In this document: positions 38,801 to 46,400 of the stretch, in pieces
Layout: every line of letters begins with the position of its first letter
Position numbering within the stretch: position 1 is the first letter of the stretch
Assembly (NCBI GenBank): GCA_903813345.2
Contig: CAIIXF020000009.1
Location: 18,379,759 to 18,443,758 of the forward strand
Direction: 5' to 3'
Source: Owenia fusiformis
Taxonomy: Eukaryota; Annelida; Polychaeta; Sabellida; Oweniidae
Length of the DNA stretch: 64,000 bases
The notes under the pieces: model-generated
The model's database searches: none
The model's input: only the letters and a program-made list of their open reading frames with translations
What the model was told of the DNA's origin: nothing
Made by a program: the position numbers and the translations under genes

Positions 38801-41055
38801 ACTAAGATCTTAAAAATTGAACCCTTCAAAGACTGTATCATGTCCAACATACGTTGGTAGGTGGGTCTTAGGTAGGAGGTTTTTTATACAAAGCCCATTT
38901 TATCTGGCACTTTTATCATTATATTGCATCATGTCAATACAAATGTTAGTGAGAAAATTCCCAAGTTAGAGTCTGCTTTATTGTGTTTCAGTTTTCAGTT
39001 TCAGTCTCCTTTATTGTGTTGAACATGCATAAATAATTTTTTTACAATCAAATTTATTTCATTTGCTTATGTCTCAGAGCCCTTTTGAGAAAGTTACATT
39101 AGGTGTGCACATACCTCTCTAAAATCTCTAATTAATTTATAGTTTATGGCAGATCGCCAAAGCACTTCATGAATACAAATTCATAAAATACAGTTTTTCA
39201 AATTAATGACTATCTTGTTTATCTAGACTCAGCTGACATGACTGAACAAACAATATCTTGTAAAAATGCCATTTATATTTAGAACATTTTTGAGAAAACA
39301 GTGCAGCTCATATCCAAATATGGTGCGACGGGCCTGTGGTACTTTAATAGTCTTTATCATTTTTTGAAGTTATCGGTGTCATTTAGACACATGTTTACAA
39401 CTCAAATCTGATAGAGAGATGTTTACGACTCAAATCTGACAGAGGCCTCTTCATTTGAAAAGGCCTCTGTCACTTTCAACACTTATAGCGATTATCAATT
39501 TTGTTTTCTCAAGATCATGATGAATATACCAGTCAGTCTGTCTTATCTTATCTTTTGGCTAGTAGTAAAGTTGAAATAAAATTGAAAAAAAAACTGGTCC
39601 AGTTTGCTCCAATCTGATTGGCTGACTGAGTTCAAGAAACGTGATGCATGTTTCCATTTATAACTTTCAAGGGTTTTGAAATGTAGAAAAACAGTTGTAT
39701 GTTGCTTTGGCCTAATTTTCTCAATATATCGGCGATGCTGTGTCTTTAATTTATTCTCAAGATATATTATATTTTAGGCATGTAAGATATGATATTATGA
39801 GGTTATATAATGGTTGATTCCGTATATCGTGTTTATACTCAAATGATATATATCATATACTCACGAGAGTATAGCGATTTACAGAATCAACCATTATATG
39901 ATCTTATTATCCCACCCAAATCTTTAATCAATTAAAAAGGTTAATCTAAATTCAGCAGTTGTATATCAAGTCGAAGAGTTGTATTCGCTGCCCAGGAGTT
40001 GTATACGCTATCCAGGAGTTGTATATCGTTCTCAAGAGTTGTATACGATGAGTGTTGGTTTTATATTGCAGATATACAATGCTGTTATACAATCATATAA
40101 AGCACTTAGGGTGGGATAATTGGTGATATCCCATTATAATTGCTCAAACTCATGTCATTCAGCATGGGTTTGGAATGGGATAGGAATATACCTCCTTCAA
40201 CCTTTTATCTTACCAATCATTTTTTGACCAAAAATGGTAAAATAAAGATAAAGCACTTTGTCTATGAACCCGATGAAAGCTGAATGTTGTTTTTAAAATA
40301 CATTTCCCATGTAACACAAACAAATGTTTAAAACTCAGTCATTCAGCGTGGGTTTGAAATCACATATGGCAAATGTTCTATGTTCTTTCATTCTTAGACT
40401 ACCGAGTTGCATTGGTCTATCCCAAAAATTTCCGGTAAAGTTGATCACTACACAAGCACAGACATATTGTGCAATGGCTCACATCATTCTCCTTATTTTT
40501 GTTTCAATTTTCCAAGCTGTTAGTATAGACATTATTCCCACAGATAAAAACCTGGGGTATTTCATGCTTATAGTGATTGTGACCCACTTTGGCATTTGGA
40601 GCATGTTTTATAAATGGCCATAAAATCGTAACTGTTGGGGACCAATAAAACCATGACCGAGGGAAATATGATATTGACCGAACGAGCGTAGAATGAAATA
40701 ACATTGAGCAAGGTTTAATTATGCCAAATATGACTTTAAGACCATGCTGAATGTCTGAGTTATAAAAATACATTTGATTGGGTTACCTGTTTTGGCTCAT
40801 CTTGTATATAAATGAATGTATAATCTTAAAGCTTACCTGCAGCTCTTCAACCTCCCACTCCAGTGGCACGTGACATTCATGTTTGCACTCTGGGCAGTTG
40901 AATGATCCACCACTCAGTTCACTTTCCACTACAAGTTTCTGAATACAAGTAATACAGCAACGGTGCCTACATTGCAATTCCTTCAATGATGTATTGGTGC
41001 GATTGTCCTTACATAATACACAAGACTGCAGAGACCCTTCATGGCCATCCTCCAT
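11022..41055 (-). CDS. giant RING-nucleotidyltransferase-coiled-coil-NHL gene
   Basis: Predicted by joining 41 exons by hand: 41055-40837, 37753-37610, 36530-34398, 34255-34193, 34028-33942, 32168-32073, 30126-29968, 29749-29624, 29525-29367, thirty-one 96-bp exons between 29171 and 21925, 18199-18131 and 11867-11022. Every internal exon is a multiple of three and every junction is phase 0, with CAG/TAG acceptors and GT donors. The product would be about 2,358 residues: RING (1-61), charged coil (74-121), nucleotidyltransferase and helical tail (122-832), coiled-coil rod (833-2054), linker and NHL propeller (2078-2358). The RING suggests ubiquitin E3 activity, the NHL suggests RNA or protein substrate binding as in TRIM-NHL proteins, and the nucleotidyltransferase-like core is unusual there. 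The ATG at 41055 is the first in frame just before the RING; a 5' untranslated exon upstream is likely. A two-gene split is possible, but the shared phase, single strand and absence of another start or end argue for one gene. Confidence 0.7.
11868..12520. repeat. tandem duplications in the intron next to the NHL acceptor
   Basis: A ~122-bp segment is duplicated directly: tgcaaacttggcctgaaatt at 11856 reappears at 11978, followed by the same aaaataaaacattctattag. The copy therefore includes the NHL exon's acceptor and first codons. A further ~180-190-bp duplication (about 12110-12300 and 12300-12500) shares ttttgataaaagtgatttaa and caaac-gtttgtttataaa. Confidence 0.75.
12967..14135. mobile_element. 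TIR element with internal ~190-bp tandem units
   Basis: The left end starts gcccgtagccag and the right end finishes ctggctacgggc, exact inverse of each other, and each is followed inward by G/C homopolymer-rich sequence (ggggggggggcttgaaccc; ctcgtccgagcccccagagc). The interior has about five diverged units (phrases tagggccctaaaacca, tatggcccgttttt, ggccctacaatatttttg, ggcccatcct). It has no transposase frame. This end type is widespread in marine invertebrate genomes as non-autonomous DNA elements. The open frames inside are repeat artefacts. Confidence 0.75.
14170..14765. repeat. diverged tandem repeat (~110-140-bp unit)
   Basis: About five imperfect units with the blocks gacttt(a/t)gatttaagattt, cctttggttgacctt, caattgttacacttttgtaa, gcaaacttgcttcaaattgacc and tcagaagttcaaatctgac. 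The same phrases occur, scattered, near 5415-5640, 32830-32945 and 33450-33545, so this is a dispersed family in local tandem form. Confidence 0.65.
15209..17608. mobile_element. 2.4-kb TIR element with nested palindromic core
   Basis: The ends are ~50-bp inverted repeats: left cacgaggggaaagtgtaccc then tgtatatacaacctaccacc, right its complement with three or four mismatches (reading in reverse cactaggggaaagtgtacct). CAC(G/T)AG ends are compatible with a CACTA-like element, but I see no identical 3-bp flanks and no transposase. Inside, 15861-16505 is a second element or palindromic core. Confidence 0.65.
15861..16505. mobile_element. nested palindrome-rich element
   Basis: Ends are inverse: left ttaatgttacgcggtatatg, right accgcgtaacaattaata. 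Between them, a ~20-bp phrase (cacctgcggtatatggcata or its variants) occurs about eight to ten times in both orientations, so the DNA can form many small hairpins. Frames on both strands (15873-16157, 15901-16128) read the same motif (CGIWHIPQVS, CGICHIPQV) and are artefacts of the palindromes. Confidence 0.65.
18131..18199 (-). CDS. linker exon before NHL domain
   Basis: Twenty-three codons (ARMLQAVIPPARLDYIKPQ...) flanked by TTTTTAG acceptor and GTACCT donor. It is phase 0 at both ends and joins the end of the coiled-coil array to the NHL exon. Proline-rich and unlike the coil, it plausibly forms the hinge between rod and propeller. The large introns on both sides (3.7 kb and 6.3 kb) are filled with repeats. 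Confidence 0.6.
19118..19191. repeat. short palindromic flank shared with 55430-55505
   Basis: Contains gatatctgcatgagagagca, and then agcgaacgagtgcatatatc; the flanks are inverse of each other around a ~20-nt loop. The same block precedes the related element at 55551, but with about 45 extra bases in between, so it may be part of a larger composite element. Confidence 0.55.
19194..19463. mobile_element. 270-bp MITE with TA target site
   Basis: Starts tcctacacttaaaaggagtg and ends with the inverse (cactaagtgtagga), TIRs of ~37 bp, flanked on both sides by TA (19192-19193, 19464-19465). The interior has two tandem copies of a ttttccggagtatat-cgatatcctccgc block. It inserted into the 86-bp minisatellite. 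A longer relative lies at 55551-56173. TA duplication suggests the Tc1/mariner-type group, on pattern only. Confidence 0.75.
21157..21233 (-). pseudogene. decayed copy of the 96-bp coiled-coil exon
   Basis: On the minus strand the sequence begins after ttctag with gtgttgaaaattcatcagaa and reads VENSS-AQSLEN, matching the array unit, then has a net 4-base deletion that shifts the frame, and lacks the normal GTATTATAAG donor. It lies about 690 bp beyond the last intact copy (21925), on the NHL side. It is a dead exon and should be skipped. Confidence 0.65.
21768..21896. mobile_element. near-perfect hairpin beside the last array exon
   Basis: The 31-bp arms at 21782-21812 (atcaggagctggatatggcc...) and 21855-21884 are inverse of each other, and the inversion continues weakly outward (acaaatact). 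The loop is ~42 nt. It ends 28 bp from the exon at 21925, on its donor side in minus-strand terms. Size and form fit a tiny MITE. Confidence 0.65.
21925..29171 (-). CDS. exon array: 31 copies of a 32-residue coiled-coil exon
   Basis: Thirty-one exons of exactly 96 bp. Plus-strand start positions: 21925, 23383, 23575, 23767, 23959, 24148, 24340, 24533, 24725, 24917, 25109, 25301, 25500, 25692, 25884, 26135, 26327, 26519, 26711, 26910, 27098, 27290, 27541, 27733, 27926, 28118, 28307, 28500, 28692, 28884, 29076. The usual unit is 192 bp (96 exon plus 96 intron). Each exon reads as a variant of AAEHSSKVQSMENELAKS then HEDMEKLRNQHAAE, with acceptor CTAG and donor GTATTATAAG or GTATTAAAAG. I saw no stop or frameshift in any copy I translated. 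The unit is 32 residues = 3 heptads + one 11-residue hendecad, so coiled-coil register can continue across units with a stutter. Variation is concentrated at residues 2, 3, 6 and 7. Because all exons are symmetric (phase 0-0), any number may be skipped without breaking the frame. Confidence 0.85.
22085..23330. repeat. diverged ~115-bp tandem repeat split by a mariner-like element
   Basis: Repeated phrases are gtgacctgaggtcaa, aaggtcattccaaggtcaaa, ggtcaatatttaggtattt and gttgtgacccttggcgacc; roughly seven units before 22730 and two after 23124. It fills the longest intron within the exon array (22021-23382). Confidence 0.7.
22734..23122. mobile_element. 389-bp mariner-like MITE, TA target site
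   Basis: Left end cagggtgtccttaaaagccc and right end gggacaccctg are inverse, each next to TA (22732-22733, 23123-23124). TACAGGGTGTCC termini are typical of mariner-type elements. No transposase is present; the frame at 22854-23060 is not conserved-looking. Confidence 0.7.
24917..27636. repeat. higher-order duplication: 7 exon units copied once
   Basis: Exons starting at 24917, 25109, 25301, 25500, 25692, 25884 and 26135 match those at 26327, 26519, 26711, 26910, 27098, 27290 and 27541, with offsets 1410, 1410, 1410, 1410, 1406, 1406, 1406. Private variants are shared: VVGL at the start of the first exon with a CCAG acceptor, the A-x-K-H-S-A-K-A-Q-L/S type third exon, the extra gaattctgat in the fourth intron, and a ~59-bp insertion (aaaacttgtgagtttaattg...) before the seventh. 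This added 224 residues in one step. Confidence 0.85.
29367..34255 (-). CDS. exons 4-9: coiled-coil linker modules
   Basis: Six in-frame exons: 34255-34193 (21 codons), 34028-33942 (29), 32168-32073 (32), 30126-29968 (53), 29749-29624 (42) and 29525-29367 (53). All are rich in E, K, Q and L with heptad spacing and no domain signature. The two 53-codon exons are clear duplicates of each other (both carry QYKSRI, EKKQNQSI and MTMKYKTE) and end like the array exons (KTE or xxE before the donor). The 32-codon exon has the same length as the array unit. This suggests the whole rod grew by stepwise exon duplication; the 53-codon exons equal one 32-residue unit plus three heptads (21). Introns here contain repeats, including a 1.42-kb element ending about 21 bp from exon 33942-34028. 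Confidence 0.75.
30575..30645 (-). pseudogene. second decayed coiled-coil exon
   Basis: The minus strand reads gaacattcatctgaagtcca, translating EHSSEVQT before a stop, like EHSSKVQS of the array unit, and ends at a plausible GTATTC donor. It is shortened and in a broken frame. It sits among the older coil exons, so the array unit once had a copy on this side too. Confidence 0.5.
30774..31487. mobile_element. 714-bp TIR element
   Basis: Left end cagtatcaagacatttcacc and right end (inverse) cagtattaagacattttatc; subterminal regions hold five to six copies of a ccctggacatttcac-type motif pointing inward from both ends (30788-30940 and 31370-31470). Middle AT-rich, non-coding. Simple non-autonomous DNA transposon. 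Confidence 0.7.
32499..33920. mobile_element. 1.42-kb element with internal ~600-bp direct duplication
   Basis: Left end tatcgcactttgaagag and right end inverse (tttttcaaagtgcgata). The interior contains two long direct copies: phrases ctagtctgctcttgcatctg, aaaatttcaagttgaac, gttttcctggaattttgatg and ttttgaccttttcaaggtca recur at ~600-bp spacing. Near the right end is a C-rich tcccgcccgcccgcccaac. The right end is only 21 bp from the donor end of exon 33942-34028. Confidence 0.65.
34398..36530 (-). CDS. exon 3: DUF294/GlnD-like nucleotidyltransferase with helical tail
   Basis: A single 2,133-bp open exon (711 codons), with acceptor TTGTAG at 36531 and donor GTGAGT before 34398. The first ~220 residues are charged and helical, with a coiled-coil. 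At protein residues 357-371 lies AFGSFSRKETTPFSDVEFA, the GS...D-x-E signature of the polymerase-beta nucleotidyltransferase fold as seen in DUF294 and GlnD-type uridylyltransferases. G, S and the first two acidic metal ligands (D369, E371) are present; a third acidic residue could not be assigned. The C-terminal ~150 residues look like helical TPR-type repeats (for example LLATAYSERDDPTKYETFL). Related RING or TPR nucleotidyltransferases are known in invertebrates, but substrate and activity are unknown. The frame reads past the donor for a few codons to a stop (34368), which would give a truncated isoform if the intron were retained. Confidence 0.85.
36759..37151. mobile_element. 393-bp MITE with 8-bp target duplication
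   Basis: Ends are inverse (ggttcactc near the left, gagtgaaccctccgg right) and the 8-mer gttctcac flanks both sides (36751-36758 and 37152-37159). An 8-bp duplication fits hAT. Non-coding. It lies in the intron between exons 2 and 3 of the giant gene. Confidence 0.6.
37610..37753 (-). CDS. exon 2: charged heptad-repeat coil
   Basis: Forty-eight codons with acceptor TTTATAG and donor GTAAGAA. After YEPVTIRNVDDVV and a leucine/lysine-rich stretch, the exon ends in heptad-like tandem copies of AKRAEED, a strongly predicted single helix or coiled coil. The DNA is itself repeated (tcttcctcngccctctttgc). It links the RING to the nucleotidyltransferase exon in phase 0. Confidence 0.8.
37980..38895. 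mobile_element. 916-bp TIR element with 9-bp target duplication
   Basis: The ~68-bp ends are inverse: left ggctttgtataaaaacctcc then tacctcatacccacctaccc, right the complement ending ttttttatacaaagcc. The 9-mer cattttatc is present at 37971-37979 and 38896-38904 exactly. It contains a nested piece (about 38097-38540) whose relatives are at 17605-17700 and 63705-64000. Nine-bp duplications are characteristic of Mutator-like (MULE) elements. Confidence 0.8.
38695..38750 (-). repeat. tRNA-like B-box fragment (possible SINE)
   Basis: The minus strand contains gggtttgattcccattcagg, similar to the tRNA T-arm (B box). No full cloverleaf could be folded. Possibly a SINE piece within the 916-bp element. 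Confidence 0.25.
38906..40782. other. intron of the giant gene with small palindromes
   Basis: No exon seen. A hairpin with arms tataatggttgattc / gaatcaaccattata lies at 39803-39900; another, gacagaggcct / aggcctctgtc, at 39438-39470. Short repeats gttgtatacg occur at 39958-40060. The block around 40145-40380 (cattcagc(a/g)tgggtttg) is duplicated with an offset of about 180 bp and appears inverted near 40745. Confidence 0.5.
40837..41055 (-). CDS. exon 1: C3HC4 RING finger
   Basis: Seventy-three codons from ATG 41055 to a GTAAGC donor. The cysteine/histidine pattern is C12-x2-C15-x13-C29-x-H31-x2-C34-x2-C37-x16-C54-x2-C57, a complete RING-HC finger as in TRIM-family E3 ligases; all eight zinc ligands are present. 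After the RING comes an acidic stretch (EWEVEELQ) leading into the splice junction. Two ttgcag sequences sit just upstream of the ATG, so the coding start may lie within an exon spliced to a further upstream 5' UTR. An upstream in-frame GTG extends the frame but is not needed. Confidence 0.85.
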
Positions 41056-41239
41056 TGTGTGCTGCAAGCCTGCAAGTGACACCTCTCAGTCTTGTACTTT
41101 GGTAAGGCCCATATATCGTTCGACTCTGATTCCAAAGTCTCAACTTGTTTTTGAATACTTAAATATCTATAAATTAAAGACAATAATCATGTTGAATATT
41201 AACAGACATGTAAAAGATAAGTGTTTATGAGTGACCCTT

Positions 41240-41520
41240 TTGTTGGATTTGCTACATGCTCAAAATTTTATGAAGAGGTATTCTACTTAAAACATACAAC
41301 TTACAGCATTCTCTCTAGGATTTTTTGTCAAGTTGGTGCAAAATTCTCATTTTCACAATTCATACCAAAATTGGTCAAAATATGCCAATTTTCATGGTTT
41401 TTCTTATTTTAAAGTGGGTGCAAATAGATTTCCAAGTGGGTTCAAGCCTATTTTTTAAAATCTCAGGTGGGTGCTGTGCCCACTTGGTATAATGCTGGGG
41501 AGATCACTGACTTACCTCAT
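41240..41520. repeat. dispersed repeat, inverted copy at 60800-60990
   Basis: Phrases attttcacaattcataccaa, ggtcaaaatatgccaatttt and gtgcccacttggtataatgc recur, reverse-complemented, in intron 4 of the USP36-like gene. Both copies share the edge aatgctggggagatca. Non-coding dispersed family. Confidence 0.6.
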
Positions 41521-41529
41521 ACCCAAAAA

Positions 41530-43135
41530 CAATGAATAAGCATGACTGACATGATTTCCAAACATAATCAGCATGATTGCATCATTTCCAAACTAAATCA
41601 GCATGACTGACATGATTTCAAAGCACAATCAGCATGACTGACATGATTTCAAAGCACAATCAGCATGACTGACATGATTTAAAAGCACAATCAGCATGAC
41701 TGACATGATTTCAAAGCACAATCAGCATGACTGACATGATTTTTAATCACAATCAGCATGACTGATATGATTTCCAACCACAAACAATCAGCATGACTGG
41801 TATGATTTCAAAGCATAATCAGTATGACTGGGATGATTTCCAAGCACAATCAGCATGACTGATGTGATTTCCAAGCATAATCAGCATGACTGATATAATT
41901 TCCAAGCATAATCAGCATGACAGACATGATTTCCAAACGTAATCAACATGACTGACATGATTTCAAAGCACAATCAGCATGACTGACATGATTTCAAAGC
42001 ACAATCAGGATGACTGACATGATTTTTAATCACAATCAGCATGACTGATATGATTTCCAACCACAAACAATCAGCATGACTGGTATGATTTCAAAGCATA
42101 ATCAGTATGACTGGGATGATTTCCAAGCACAAACAGCTTGACTGACATGATTTCCAAGTATAATTAGCATGACTGGCATGATTTCCAGGCTCAATCAGCA
42201 TGATTTCCAAGTATAATCAGCATGACTGGCATGATTTTCAAGCACAATCAGCATGTCTCACATGTATTCCAAACATAATCAGCACTGACTGGCATGATTT
42301 CCAAGCACAATCAGTATGACTGGGATGATTTCCAAGCACAATCAGCATGACTGATATAATTTCCAAGCACAGTCAGCATGACTGATATGATTTCCAACCA
42401 CAAACAATCAGCATGACTGGTATGATTTCAAAGCATAATCAGTATGACTGGCATGATTTCCAAACATAATCAACATGACTGACATGATTTCAAAGCACAA
42501 TCAGCATGACTGACATGATTTCAAAGCACAATCAGCATGACTGGCATGATTTCCAACCACAAACAATCAGCATGACTGGTATGATTTCAAAGCATAATCA
42601 GCATGACAGACATGATTTCAAAGCACAATCAGCTTGACTGACATGATTTCCAAACATAATCAACATGACTGACATGATTTCAAAGCACAATCAGCATGAC
42701 TGATATGATTTCCAACCACAAACAATCAGCATGACTGGTATGATTTCAAAGCATAATCAGTATGACTGGCATGAATTCCAAGTGTAATCAGCATGACTGG
42801 CATGATTTCCAAGAACAATCAGCATGACTGGCATGAATTCCAAGTGCGATCAGCATGACTGGCATGAATTCCAAGTGCGATCAGCATGACTGGCATGAAT
42901 TCCAAGCATAATCAGCATGACTGACATGATTTCCAAGTATAATTAGCATGACTGGCATGATTTCCAGGCTCAATCAGCATGATTTCCAAGTATAATCAGC
43001 ATGACGGCATTATTTCCAAGCATAATCAGCATGACTGGCGTGATTTCCAAGTATAATCAGCATGACTGGCATGAGTTCGAAGTGCAATCAGGATGACTGG
43101 CATGAGTTCCAAGTGCAATCAGCATGACTGGCATG
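41530..43135. repeat. 31-bp satellite, about 50 copies
   Basis: Unit aatcagcatgactgacatga + tttcaaagcac (31 bp) with variants (tggcatgatttccaagcat, and a longer unit with accacaaacaatcagcatga). Groups of units recur in the same order, so there is higher-order duplication. It ends in plain sequence near 43140. Lies just upstream of the giant gene's first exon and before the foldback element. Confidence 0.9.
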
Positions 43136-43485
43136 ATTTCAATGGATGGCGGAGATGGAGGAAGGTCTTCACTATATCCCTACTGAACTTTGTTCATTGG
43201 GATAGCAACTTATATCAATATGTTCTGACATTTCTGACAACAGGATGAAGGCATTGTCCATACAAGATGTTATCTTGACATACTTCTTGACTGTAACTGA
43301 GTGTGCTTAACATTCAGAATTATTTTGAAAACTGTTTATGAAAGGTTTGTATCATATCAAATCCAGGATGTTAAAAAATAGTGAAATTCATTTATTCAAT
43401 TTACCAAGATATAACAGAACTCTGATATGATATATGTTGGTTACATGATTTACATTTACAAATAGAGTTAGTACTATCTAATTAT

Positions 43486-46400
43486 AAGTGAGTAAAGTTG
43501 GCTGCATATTGGTATTGGGATTGAGATTCAAAATGACCAGCACCTGCTGGTGAGCTTGAATGTCAATACCAATACAAATATGATCTCATATTAGGTTTCA
43601 TATCTTCTATTTGAATGCCAATTTGAATCCTAATATGAATTTTATGTCACTTGAGCGATTTTCTGCAGCAAATGTAGTCGAATGTCAATCCCAATACAAA
43701 ATATGAGCTCATATTAGGAGGCGCTTTCTCTGTTTGAATCCTAATACGAATACTAATATGAGTCCTAATATGGTTGTTTATATAATTCTAGCAAAGAAGG
43801 ATGATTTTTCTGCAGCAAATGTGGTCGAATGTCAATACCAATACAAATATGATCTCATATTAGGATTCAACAAATATGTTTGAATACTTTTATACGAATA
43901 CTTAATTATGAATGCTAACATGGTTGTTTACATCATTCTAGCAAAGAAAGACGACTTTTCTGCAGCAAAATGTGGTCGAATGTCAATACCAATACAAATA
44001 TGAGCTCATATAAGCATTCACCAACTATCTTTGAATCTTAATACGAATACTAATATGAATCCTAATATGGTTGTTTATATCATTCTAGCAAAAAAAGATG
44101 ACTTTTCTGCTGCAATTGCGGTCGAATGTCAATACCAATACAAATATGAGCTCATATTAGGATTCGCAAAGTCTGTTTGAATACTAATACGAATACTAAT
44201 ATGAATCCTAATATGGTTATCTATATCACAATAGCGAAGAAACACGATACTTCTATAGCAAATGTGGTCGAATGTCAATACCAATACAAATATGAGGTCA
44301 TATTAGGATTCGCAAAGTCTGTTTGAATACTAATACGAATACTAATATGAATCCTAATATGGTTGTTTATATCATTCTAGCGAAGAAAGATGACTTTTCT
44401 GCTGCAATTGCGGTCGAATGTCAATACCAATACAAATATGAGGTCATATTAGGATTCGCAAAGTCTGTTTGAATACTAATACGAATACTAATATGAATCC
44501 TAATACGGTTGTTTATATCATGCATTCTAGCGAAGAAGGATGACTTTTCTGCAGAAAATGTGGTCGAAAGTCAATACCAATACAAATATGAGCTCATATT
44601 AAAATTCGCATACTCTGTTTGAATCTTAATATGAATCCTAATATGAATACTAATATGGTTATCTATATCACAATAGCGAAGAAACACGATTATTCTACAG
44701 CAAATGTGGTCAAATGTCAATACCAATACAAATATGAGCTCATATTAGCATTCACAAACTATGTTTGAATCCTAATACGAATACTAATATGAATCCTAAT
44801 ATGGTTGTTTATATAATTCTAGCCAAGAAGGATGATTTTTCTGCAGCAAATGTGGTCAAATGTCAATACCAATACAAATATGATCTCATATTAGGATTCA
44901 ACAAATACGTTTGAATCCTAATACGAATACTAATATGAATGCTAATATGGTTGTTTACATCATTCTAGCAAAGAAAGACGACTTTTCTGCTGCAAATGCG
45001 GTCGAATGTCAATACCAATACAAATATGATCTCATATTAGGATTCAACAAATATGTTTGAATCCTAATACAAATACTAATGTGAATGCTGATATGGCTGT
45101 TTACATCATTCTAGCAAAGAAAGATGACTTTTCTGTTGCAAATGCGGTCGAATGTTAATGCCAATACAAATATGAGGTCATATTAGGATTTGCAAAGTCT
45201 GTTTGAATACTAATACGAATACTAATATGAATCCTAATATGGTTGTTTATATCATTCTAGCGAAGAAGGGTGACTTTTCTGCAGGAAATGTGGTCGAAAG
45301 TCAATACCAATACAAATATGAGCTCATATTAAAATTCGCATACTCTTTTTGAATCTTAATACGAATCCTAATATGAATACTAATATGGTTATCTATATCA
45401 CAATAGCGAAGAAACACGATTATTCTACAGCAAATGTGGTCGAATGTCAATACCAATACAAATATGAGCTCATATTAGCATTCACAAACTATGTTTGAAT
45501 CCTAATACGAATACTAATATGAATCCTAATATGGTTGTTTATATAATTCTAGCAAAGAAGGATGATTTTTCTGCAGCAAATGTGGTCAAATGTCAATACC
45601 AATACAAATATGATCTCATATTAGGATTCAACAAATACGTTTGAATCCTAATACGAATACTAATATGAATGCTAATATGGTTGTTTACATCATTTTAGCT
45701 AAGAAAGACGACTTTTCTGCTGCAAATGCGGTCGAATGTCAATACCAATACAAATATGATCTCATATTAGGATTCATCAAATATCATTGAATCCTAATAC
45801 GAATACTAATATGAATGCTAATATGGTTGTTTACATCATTCTAGCAAAGAAAGACGACTTTTCTGCTGCAAATGCGGTCGAATGTCAATACCAATACAAA
45901 TATGATCTCATATTAGGATTCATCAAATATGATTGAATCCTAATACGAATACTAATATGAATGCTAATATGGTTGTTTACATCATTTTAGCTAAGAAAGA
46001 CGACTTTTCTGCTGCAAATGCGGTCGAATGTCAATACCAATACAAATATGATCTCATATTAGGATTCATCAAATATGATTGAATCCTAATACGAATACTA
46101 ATATGAATGCTAATATGGTTGTTTACATCATTCTAGCAAAGAAAGACGACTTTTCTGCTGCAAATGCGGTCGAATGACAATACCAATACAAATATGATCT
46201 CATATTAGGATTCGCAAAGTCTGTTTGAATACTAATCAAATACTAATATGAATCCTAATATGGTTATCTATATCACAATAGCGAAGAAACACGATACTTC
46301 TATAGCAAATGTGGTCGAATGTCAATACCAATACAAATATGAGGTCATATTAGGATTCGCAAAGTCTGTTTGAATACTAATACGAATACTAATATGAATC

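Noticed and set aside
41530-43135. CRISPR-like short tandem repeat
   Set aside because: 31-bp units are directly adjacent without unique spacers; it is a satellite.
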